64,000 bases of DNA from Mycobacterium sp. E740 (GTDB lineage Bacteria; Actinomycetota; Actinomycetes; Mycobacteriales; Mycobacteriaceae): positions 1 to 64,000 of the forward strand of contig NZ_LZKP01000037.1 in NCBI RefSeq assembly GCF_001672895.1, given 5' to 3'. Positions within the stretch are counted from its first letter, which is position 1; each line of letters starts with the position of its first letter. A program made the position numbers and the translations under genes. The notes below the pieces were generated by a model. That model did no database searches, was not told the origin of the DNA, and saw only the letters and a program-made list of their open reading frames with translations. Below are positions 57,988-64,000 of this stretch, piece after piece.

Positions 57988-58090
57988 GACCAAGGCTGTC
58001 CTCCGATGTCATCCGGCGGTCGGCAGGGCGCAGGAAAGCGCTGCGCGAAGCGCCGAACACCTCCAGTGTAAAGCGTTGTTCTTCATTCGC

Positions 58091-58105
58091 AAGAATCGAG
58101 TTCTC
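58091..58105. promoter_or_regulatory. Palindromic operator candidate RAGAAT-N3-RTTCTC, site 3
   Basis: aagaatcgagttctc, 104 nt upstream of the amidohydrolase start at 57987. It belongs to the 15-bp motif also found at 5930, 42710 and 58214. Confidence 0.55.
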
Positions 58106-58213
58106 AACGAAACGCTTACCTCTGCGCAGGTCAGGGTGCGCGCTGGTCACCTGCACGACACGCTGGCAGCGAAACGGGGTAGTCATATCGGGAGAACGAT
58201 TACGACATCTCAG

Positions 58214-58228
58214 GAGAATGTTATTCTC
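58214..58228. promoter_or_regulatory. Palindromic operator candidate RAGAAT-N3-RTTCTC, site 4
   Basis: gagaatgttattctc is a perfect 6-bp-arm palindrome 41 nt upstream of the FadE start at 58269. It is the most symmetrical of the four copies in the window. Confidence 0.62.
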
Positions 58229-58268
58229 GCCGGACGCGCTGCACATCTCTGAGAACCCGGGAGGCTAG

Positions 58269-59279
58269 GTGTTACTGGAGTTCGACGCCGATCAGCGACT
58301 CTGGCAGGAGACTGTGCGCGACGCGGTCAGCAAGCAGTGCCCGGCCTCGCTCGTGCGCGGTATCGCCGAGAACGGGGTCGACCCGACGCCACTGTGGAAG
58401 ACCTACGTCGACGCCGGCTGGACCGAGTTGGCCGACCCGGAGAACGCGGTCGAACTCGCGATCGTGCTCGAGGAGCTCGGCCGGGCCACCGACCCGACAC
58501 CGTTTCTCGCGACCCTGACCCAGTTCGCGCCGCTGGCAGGGGAGCGGTTTGATCCCCACCGGGCCGCGACCGCGGTGTACGACGGCGTCAGCGCGCACCG
58601 GGTCGCCGACGGCTGGGTGCTCGACGGCACCGCCCGGCACGTCCTCGACGGTGACCGCGCCGAGCAGTTCGCCGTCGTGACAGAAGCCGGCGTGTTCGTC
58701 GTCGAGGCCGACCGGGCCGCCGCACGCCGCAGCCCCGTCTTCGATCCGGTACTGCACGTCGCCGACGTCTCGTTCGTCGACGCGCGGGTGCCCGACACGG
58801 ATCGGGTGCAGGGGGCCGATGCCGAACGGGCGCGCCACGTCGCGCTGACCGGGCTGGCCGTCACCACGGTCGGCGCCTGCCAGCGAATCCTCGACCTGGT
58901 GCTCGAACATGCCAAGCAGCGCCAGCAGTTCGGCGTCGCGATCGGTTCCTTCCAGGCGGTGCAACACAAGGCGGTCGACATGCACGTCGCGACCGAACGT
59001 GCGCGGGCGCTGTCGTACTTCGCAGCGCTGACGATAGCGGCCGACGATCCCCGTCGACGGCTGGCGGCCGCGATGGCCAAGGCGTCCGCGGGCGAGGCGC
59101 AGGCTCTGGTGTTCCGGCATGGCCTGCAGTTGTTCGGCGCGATGGGCTTCACATGGGAGAACGACCTCCAGTTCGCACTGAAGCGGGCGAAGGCCGGCGA
59201 GTTGATGCTCGGCGGCGCGGCCGAGCATCGTGCAGTCATCGCCGAGGAATACAGGAGCACCGGTGCAGCTGACTTTTGA
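58269..59279 (+). CDS. Acyl-CoA dehydrogenase-like protein (FadE, probable partner subunit)
   Basis: A 336-aa acyl-CoA dehydrogenase family member. The C-terminal domain is clear (KQRQQFGVAIGSFQAVQHKA, RHGLQLFGAMGFTWENDLQF), while the middle domain is shorter and lacks the EPGxGSD motif, as in the non-catalytic subunit of heteromeric FadE enzymes. GTG 58269 has GGAGG 6 nt upstream. It overlaps the next FadE by 17 nt, again pointing to an alpha2beta2 enzyme. It opens the plus-strand operon that runs past the window end. Confidence 0.87.
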   Translation: MLLEFDADQRLWQETVRDAVSKQCPASLVRGIAENGVDPTPLWKTYVDAGWTELADPENAVELAIVLEELGRATDPTPFLATLTQFAPLAGERFDPHRAATAVYDGVSAHRVADGWVLDGTARHVLDGDRAEQFAVVTEAGVFVVEADRAAARRSPVFDPVLHVADVSFVDARVPDTDRVQGADAERARHVALTGLAVTTVGACQRILDLVLEHAKQRQQFGVAIGSFQAVQHKAVDMHVATERARALSYFAALTIAADDPRRRLAAAMAKASAGEAQALVFRHGLQLFGAMGFTWENDLQFALKRAKAGELMLGGAAEHRAVIAEEYRSTGAADF

Positions 59280-60438
59280 TTCCGAAGTCGAGGAGTTCCG
59301 CGCCGAGTTCGCGGCTTTTCTCGACGAGCATCTGCCCTCGGAGGCGCAGACGTTGGAGCGGCCGCGGTCGGTCTCGCACATGCCGCAGTGGGCCCGCGAC
59401 TGGCAACGCCTGCTGTTCGACAACGGCTGGCTGCTGCCCGCCCAGCCGCCGGAGTTCGGCGGGCGTAACGCCTCGGTGGTGCAGCAGTTCGTTCACCTCG
59501 ACGAGTTGTGCCGCCGTCGCATCTACCACAGCTTCAACCCGCAGGGTGTGAACATCATTGCGGCATCGTTGATCTCGTTCGGCTCCGACGAGCAGAAGCA
59601 CCGCTGGGCGGTGCCGGTGCTGCGCGCCGAGATCACCGCGTCGCTCGGGATGAGTGAGCCGAGCGCCGGCTCGGATCTGGCCTCACTGCGGACGCGAGCG
59701 GTGCTCGACGGCGACCACTTCGTGGTCAACGGCCAGAAGGTGTGGACCTCGGGTGCGCACGACGCCGATTTCCTGCTGACGTTCGTGCGCACCGACCCGG
59801 ATGCGCCCAAGCACAAGGGGATCAGCGCGCTGATCATCCCGACCGACACGCCAGGCGTCGTGTGCCGCCCGTTCGCCGACATGACCGGACAGGACAATCT
59901 CGACTTCAACGAGGTGTTCTTCACCGACGCGCGCGTACCCGCGGAGAACCTCGTCGGACCGCTCAACGGCGGCTGGGGCGTCGCCAACGGCTCCCTGGGA
60001 CATGAGCGCACGATGATGTGGCTGGGGTTCGCCGACCGGATCGACAACATGATCGCCGACTTCCGGCCGCGCACCGAACTCCAGCGTGACCAGTACGCCA
60101 CGACGATCATGGACTACCAGGCGCTGCGGGCGATGGGCTCGGCGGCGCTGGCCCGCGCGGCGCGCGGTGAGATGGACACCGCCTCGGTGTCGGTCCTCAA
60201 ACTGTTCGGTTCGGAGGCCGAGCGCCAAGCGATGGAGAACGCGCTGACCGCCGCCGGTGCAGAGGGACTGGTGCATCCGTCGACCTCGGGACCGTACGAG
60301 CACATGAACCTCGACCACTACTTCGCGAGCTGGTTCGAACGGTACGCGCGCAGTTTCGGTGGCACGATCGCCGGCGGCACCTCGGAGATCCAGCGCAACA
60401 TCATCGCCACCCAGGTACTCGGCCTGCCGCGGCGCTGA
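59263..60438 (+). CDS. Acyl-CoA dehydrogenase (FadE)
   Basis: A 391-aa full-length acyl-CoA dehydrogenase and close paralogue of the one at 24855: GMSEPSAGSDLASL, NGQKVWTSGAHDADF and IAGGTSEIQRNII are shared. GTG 59263 lies 17 nt inside the upstream FadE, with AGGAG 5 nt before it. The two are probably the catalytic and accessory subunits of one enzyme. Followed 5 nt later by an enoyl-CoA hydratase gene, so successive beta-oxidation steps are encoded in order. Confidence 0.93.
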   Translation: MQLTFDSEVEEFRAEFAAFLDEHLPSEAQTLERPRSVSHMPQWARDWQRLLFDNGWLLPAQPPEFGGRNASVVQQFVHLDELCRRRIYHSFNPQGVNIIAASLISFGSDEQKHRWAVPVLRAEITASLGMSEPSAGSDLASLRTRAVLDGDHFVVNGQKVWTSGAHDADFLLTFVRTDPDAPKHKGISALIIPTDTPGVVCRPFADMTGQDNLDFNEVFFTDARVPAENLVGPLNGGWGVANGSLGHERTMMWLGFADRIDNMIADFRPRTELQRDQYATTIMDYQALRAMGSAALARAARGEMDTASVSVLKLFGSEAERQAMENALTAAGAEGLVHPSTSGPYEHMNLDHYFASWFERYARSFGGTIAGGTSEIQRNIIATQVLGLPRR

Positions 60439-60443
60439 CGACG

Positions 60444-61220
60444 GTGGCCGAGGCGCTCTCGATCGACCGGCCGCAGTCCGGTGTTCTTGTCCTGCAACTG
60501 AATCGACCTCGACAGCTCAACGCCATCGACGAGGCCATGCGGGACGCACTGGCCCAGGCGTTTCGCGAGATCGCCGCCGACACGTCAGTCAACGCCGTGG
60601 TGCTGACCGGCGCGGGGCGCGGTTTCTGTTCAGGTATCGACGTGCGCAACTTCGGGCCCGGCATGCTCGACGCGTCGGCTCCGGCGATTGACCGGATGCG
60701 CTTCCAGGAGTCGATGGCCGCGCTGCCCGAGGCCATTCGGGCCCTTCCGCAGCCGGTGATCGCCGCGGTCAACGGTCCCTGCGTCGGCGCCGGCCTGGCG
60801 CTGGCGCTCGCATCGGACATCCGGATATGTTCCACGGCGGCCTCTTTCGGCAATGCCGCGATACTGCTCGGTCTGTCCGGTGCGGAGATGGGCATGAGCT
60901 ATCACCTGCCGCGCATCGTCGGCACCAGCGTCGCGGCCGACTGGATGTTGACCGGGCGCACCGTATCGGCTGAGGAGGCCGACCGCCGAGGGCTGGTCAG
61001 CGAACTCGTCGAAGCCGACCGGCTGTTCGAGCGCGCCGTCGAAGTGGCGACGACGATCGCCGCCCTCTCTCCGCTGGGCGTGCAGTTGACCAAGCGCGCG
61101 CTGCAGGCCAACACCGACGCTCCGCTGGACGCGGCGCTGGAACTGGAGAACCGCAACCAGGTGCTCTCGCACGCGACCGACGATGCGGCGCAGCGTCGGA
61201 GCAAGTGGTCGGGCACCTGA
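60444..61220 (+). CDS. Enoyl-CoA hydratase/isomerase (crotonase family)
   Basis: A 258-aa crotonase-family protein. LTGAGRGFCSGIDVRNFGPG forms the first oxyanion-hole element, NGPCVGAGLALALASDIRI the second. The catalytic region reads AILLGLSGAEMGMSYHLPRI, with Glu in GAEMG and no second clear acid, as in several mycobacterial EchA proteins. GTG start, 5 nt after the FadE stop. It would hydrate or isomerise the enoyl-CoA made by the preceding FadE pair. Confidence 0.9.
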   Translation: MAEALSIDRPQSGVLVLQLNRPRQLNAIDEAMRDALAQAFREIAADTSVNAVVLTGAGRGFCSGIDVRNFGPGMLDASAPAIDRMRFQESMAALPEAIRALPQPVIAAVNGPCVGAGLALALASDIRICSTAASFGNAAILLGLSGAEMGMSYHLPRIVGTSVAADWMLTGRTVSAEEADRRGLVSELVEADRLFERAVEVATTIAALSPLGVQLTKRALQANTDAPLDAALELENRNQVLSHATDDAAQRRSKWSGT

Positions 61221-61239
61221 ACGTACGGAAGGACGAGTT

Positions 61240-62535
61240 GTGGCCTGGGACTTCTCCACTGACCCCGAGTGGGCCGAACAGCTGCAGTGGGTCGAGCAGT
61301 TCGTCCGCGAGGAGTGCGAACCGATCGACTACATCGTAAAGGAGTCCCACGACCTCGACGACCCCGTGCGGCAGGCACTGATCCCTCCGCTGCAGCAGAT
61401 CGTCAAGGAGCGCGGGCTGTGGGCCACGCACCTCGGGCCGCACCTGGGCGGTCCCGGCTACGGCCAGGTCAAGCTCGCGCTGCTCAACGAGATCCTCGGA
61501 CGTTCGGAGTGTGCGCCGATCGTGTTCGGTTCACAGGCACCCGATTCCGGCAACAGTGAGATCCTCGCGCACTACGGAACGCCCGAACTCAAGTCGCGGT
61601 ATCTCGAACCGCTGCTGGACAACCGGATCGTGTCGTGCTTCTCGATGACCGAACCGCACGGCGGGGCCGACCCGAAGGTGTTCACCACGACCGCGATGCG
61701 CGACGGCGACCACTGGGTCATCAACGGCGAGAAGTGGTATTCGTCGTTCGCGTCGATGGCGTCGTTCATCATCGTGATGGCGATGACTGATCCGGACGCG
61801 CCGCCGTATCAACGTTATTCGATGTTCGTGCTGCCCGGCGACACCCCCGGCATCAACGTGCTGCGCGACGTCGGGCTGGGGTACCAGCCGCTCGGTGGCG
61901 GCCGCGAGGGCTATGTCCGCTACGAGAACGTCCGGGTGCCCGACGACCACATGCTGGGACCGCGCGGCGGTGCGTTCGTCGTGGCCCAGACCAGGCTGGG
62001 CGGCGGGCGCATCCACCACGCCATGCGGACCGTGGGGCTGGTGCGACGGATCTTCGACATGCTCACCGAGCGGGCGGTGTCGCGCTACACCCAGGGCTCG
62101 GTGCTGGCCGACAAGCAGATGGTCCAGGAGATGATCGCCGACTCGTGGATGGAGATCGAGGCGTTCCGGCTGCTGACCCTGCAGACAGCATGGAAGATCG
62201 ACAAGTACAACGACTACAAGGCTGTGCGCGCGGACATCTCCGCCGTCAAGGCCATGATGCAGAAGGTGTTGCACGACGTGTCGGCGCGGGCGTTGCAGTT
62301 ACACGGATCGCTGGGCACCTCCCACGAGATGCCGTTCGTGCAGTACCTCACGGAGTCGTTCGTGCTCGGCCTGGCCGACGGGCCGACGGAGGTGCACAAG
62401 GTCACGCTCGCGCGGCTGCTGCTCAAGGATGTCGCACCGGCGCCGGACGCGTTTCCGTCCGAGCATCTGCTGCGGCTGCGGGAAGCCGCCGAAGTCAAGT
62501 TCGCCGACAAGCTCGCGGGCATCCCGCGCACCTGA
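61240..62535 (+). CDS. Acyl-CoA dehydrogenase (FadE)
   Basis: A 431-aa acyl-CoA dehydrogenase, paralogue of the one at 20121: VAWDFSTDPEW start, FSMTEPHGGADPKVF, NGEKWYSSFASMA, GGGRIHHAMRTVGLVRR and GLADGPTEVHK. GTG 61240 has GGAAGGA 6 nt upstream. Unlike its paralogue it has no phosphotransferase-like neighbour; instead an SDR gene follows 10 nt downstream. Substrate chain type cannot be told. Confidence 0.92.
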   Translation: MAWDFSTDPEWAEQLQWVEQFVREECEPIDYIVKESHDLDDPVRQALIPPLQQIVKERGLWATHLGPHLGGPGYGQVKLALLNEILGRSECAPIVFGSQAPDSGNSEILAHYGTPELKSRYLEPLLDNRIVSCFSMTEPHGGADPKVFTTTAMRDGDHWVINGEKWYSSFASMASFIIVMAMTDPDAPPYQRYSMFVLPGDTPGINVLRDVGLGYQPLGGGREGYVRYENVRVPDDHMLGPRGGAFVVAQTRLGGGRIHHAMRTVGLVRRIFDMLTERAVSRYTQGSVLADKQMVQEMIADSWMEIEAFRLLTLQTAWKIDKYNDYKAVRADISAVKAMMQKVLHDVSARALQLHGSLGTSHEMPFVQYLTESFVLGLADGPTEVHKVTLARLLLKDVAPAPDAFPSEHLLRLREAAEVKFADKLAGIPRT

Positions 62536-62545
62536 GGGGGCAACG

Positions 62546-63322
62546 ATGACGTGTGACGGCAAGGTCGCCCTGGTCACCGGAACCAGCCGAGGACTCGGCA
62601 AGGCCATCGCCAAGCGGCTGGCCGCAGCGGGTGCGACCGTCGCGCTGACAGCGCGCACGCTCGATCCGGATCCGAAATACCAAGGCTCGCTGCGTCAGAC
62701 ATTGGAGGACATCGAGGCCGCGGGTGGTTCTGCGGTCGCGGTGGCCGCCGACCTGTCGCAGAGCGACGAGCGCGAGCGCCTCTTCGCTGAGGTGGTGCAG
62801 ACAGTCGGGGCACCCGACATCCTGGTCAACAACGCGGCGGTGACGTTCCTGCGCCCGCTCGACGAGTTCCCCGAGCGGCGAGTCCGCCTCATGATAGAGA
62901 TGCATGTGATGGCTCCGCTGCATCTGACGCAGCTGGCTATCCCCGCCATGCGGGAGCGCGGCCGCGGGTGGGTGCTCAACGTGACATCCGTCGGCGGTGA
63001 CCTTCCCGACGGGCCTCCGTTCGCCGAGTTCGATCGCAGCGCGGGCTTCGGCATCTACGGCACGGCGAAGGCTGCCCTGAACCGGCTGACGAAAAGCCTT
63101 GCGGCCGAACTGTACGACGACGGCATCGCGGTCAACGCCGCCGCGCCGACCAACCCTGTCGCCACCGAGGGCGCCGGTGCGCTCGATCTGGCCAAGACCG
63201 ACACCGAGGACATCTCGCTGATCACCGAGACCGCTTATCTGATGTGCACCGGGGATCCGAAGACGCTGACCGGCCGCATCGCGCACACACAGACGTTCCT
63301 GGGCGAGCTGGGACGGCTATGA
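62546..63322 (+). CDS. Short-chain dehydrogenase/reductase
   Basis: A 258-aa SDR. The glycine motif is TGTSRGLG, LVNNAAVTFL is the NNAG region, and Tyr-x3-Lys is in YGTAKAALNR, with Ser in NVTSVGG. Its end (TGDPKTLTGRIAHTQTF) differs from FabG and resembles hydroxyacyl-CoA or hydroxysteroid dehydrogenases. Likely the beta-hydroxyacyl-CoA oxidation step after hydratase 60444. GAGGGGG 6 nt upstream of ATG 62546. Confidence 0.9.
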   Translation: MTCDGKVALVTGTSRGLGKAIAKRLAAAGATVALTARTLDPDPKYQGSLRQTLEDIEAAGGSAVAVAADLSQSDERERLFAEVVQTVGAPDILVNNAAVTFLRPLDEFPERRVRLMIEMHVMAPLHLTQLAIPAMRERGRGWVLNVTSVGGDLPDGPPFAEFDRSAGFGIYGTAKAALNRLTKSLAAELYDDGIAVNAAAPTNPVATEGAGALDLAKTDTEDISLITETAYLMCTGDPKTLTGRIAHTQTFLGELGRL

Positions 63323-63346
63323 GGTACCGCCCGACCAGAAGCCCCG

Positions 63347-63403
63347 CGAGTGTCGGGTTGATCGACGACTTTCGCGAGGAAGCGTGCGCTAACGCGACAC
63401 TCG
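63347..63403. repeat. Inverted repeat in the 100-nt gap before the LLM gene
   Basis: cgagtgtcg (63347-63355) and cgacactcg (63395-63403) are perfect 9-nt inverted arms 39 nt apart. They lie in the noncoding 63323-63422, which interrupts the operon and might end or start transcription. Confidence 0.4.
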
Positions 63404-63422
63404 AGCCGAGTTGTGCAGCCAT

Positions 63423-64000
63423 ATGAAGGTTCAGCCCGCTGCGTACCTGCGCACCACACTGCCGCTGGACCTGTCTACCCTGCAAACGCTCGACAGCGGC
63501 CGCTACCACTCGATCTGGCTGCCCGACCACATGGTCAGCTTCTGGCCGGACTCCATCTGGACACCTGAGTTCACCGACCTCGCAACGGTTTCACCGTCGC
63601 CGCACCGTCACCTCGACGCGATGGCGGTGGCCGCCGCCGCCGCGGTGCTGACGAAGAACGTGCCGTTGGTGACGAGCGTCGTCGACACGGTGCGACGTCA
63701 CCCGTCGCTGCTGGCGCAGAGCGCGCTGACCATCGACCATCTCGCGCAGGGCCGCTTCATCCTGGGCCTGGGCAGCGGCGAGACCGAGAACACGGTGCCG
63801 TACGGTTTCGATTTCAGTCGGCCGGTCAGCCGGTTCGAGGAGGCGCTGCGCGTCATCCGCCTGCTGTGGGACAGCGACGGGCCCGTCGACTTCGAGGGCC
63901 GGTTCTACCGACTGCAGCACGCGCGATTGGACACCGAACCGTACGACGGCCGGCCGCCGCGCATCTGGATCGGCGGCAGCGGTCCGCGCACTCTCGACAT
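63423..64000 (+). CDS. LLM-class F420-dependent oxidoreductase (cut by window end)
   Basis: The first 192 codons of a luciferase-like monooxygenase superfamily protein. MKVQPAAYLRTTLPLDL, the segment SIWLPDHMVSFWP, and RFILGLGSGETENTVPYGFD are typical of F420-dependent family members such as glucose-6-phosphate dehydrogenase-like and hydroxymycolate-type enzymes. It begins 100 nt after the SDR. The C-terminal half is outside the window, so length and completeness are unknown. Confidence 0.85.
   Translation, partial: MKVQPAAYLRTTLPLDLSTLQTLDSGRYHSIWLPDHMVSFWPDSIWTPEFTDLATVSPSPHRHLDAMAVAAAAAVLTKNVPLVTSVVDTVRRHPSLLAQSALTIDHLAQGRFILGLGSGETENTVPYGFDFSRPVSRFEEALRVIRLLWDSDGPVDFEGRFYRLQHARLDTEPYDGRPPRIWIGGSGPRTLD

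Noticed and set aside
1-64000. Insertion sequence, prophage, integron or CRISPR array
   Set aside because: No transposase, integrase, phage or Cas-like protein and no regularly spaced repeats were found on either strand.

Overview
The window is high-GC actinobacterial DNA and almost certainly comes from a mycobacterium or close relative (Mycolicibacterium type). The grounds are many GTG starts, 4-8 nt start/stop overlaps, at least nine acyl-CoA dehydrogenase (FadE) genes, four P450s with small ferredoxins, F420-type luciferase-like oxidoreductases and a mycofactocin-coupled dehydrogenase. I see no rRNA, tRNA, CRISPR array, insertion sequence or replication origin. It reads as a dense catabolic (possibly partly biosynthetic) region for a hydrophobic, multi-ring or branched lipid. 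The substrate cannot be read from the sequence.

Layout. 100-5899 (minus): an operon of a CMD-family protein, a Rieske oxygenase, a ~110-aa partner, an amidohydrolase lacking its HxH motif, a SnoaL-like protein and two FadEs. 6161-13843 (plus): amidohydrolase, FadE, SDR, CoA-transferase, enoyl-CoA hydratase, thiolase, FadE, i.e. a full beta-oxidation set. 13851-18046: mycofactocin-type SDR, TetR, P450, TetR and an unknown protein; an identical 16-bp site lies on both sides of the first TetR gene. 18119-24810 (minus): quinone-reductase-like, phosphotransferase-like, FadE, TetR, LLM, unknown, extended SDR. 24855-26033: FadE with a probable leaderless promoter.

26119-33170 holds a VWA protein and a MoxR ATPase (NorD/NorQ-like), two AveC-family membrane proteins each divergent from a near-identical TetR (a duplicated module), and an EBP-like membrane protein. 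33174-42639: aldehyde dehydrogenase, second Rieske/partner/amidohydrolase cassette, MarR, KshB-like reductase, SDR, then a third Rieske/partner cassette followed by a TauD-type dioxygenase. 42755-44545: P450, ferredoxin, DUF1330. 44642-48033 (minus): P450, ferredoxin, P450, hydrolase. 48146-53888 (minus): NuoF-like flavoprotein, ferredoxin, DUF35-thiolase fusion, hydrolase, two HIBADH-like dehydrogenases. 54421-57987 (minus): two amidohydrolases, a Rieske ferredoxin, a hydrolase. 58269-64000 (plus): FadE, FadE, enoyl-CoA hydratase, FadE, SDR and an LLM gene cut by the window end.

How it may work together (inference): Rieske oxygenases and P450s, fed by the KshB-like reductase and by the NuoF-like/ferredoxin proteins, hydroxylate the substrate. 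SDRs and the aldehyde dehydrogenase oxidise the products, hydrolases open rings or esters, and FadE/hydratase/thiolase/retro-aldolase-like proteins shorten acyl-CoAs. The most unusual elements are the triplicated Rieske plus ~110-aa cassette, the paired amidohydrolases with the metal-binding HxH changed to ExN, the duplicated AveC-TetR module beside a MoxR/VWA pair, and a 15-bp palindrome (RAGAAT-N3-RTTCTC) in front of several separate operons.
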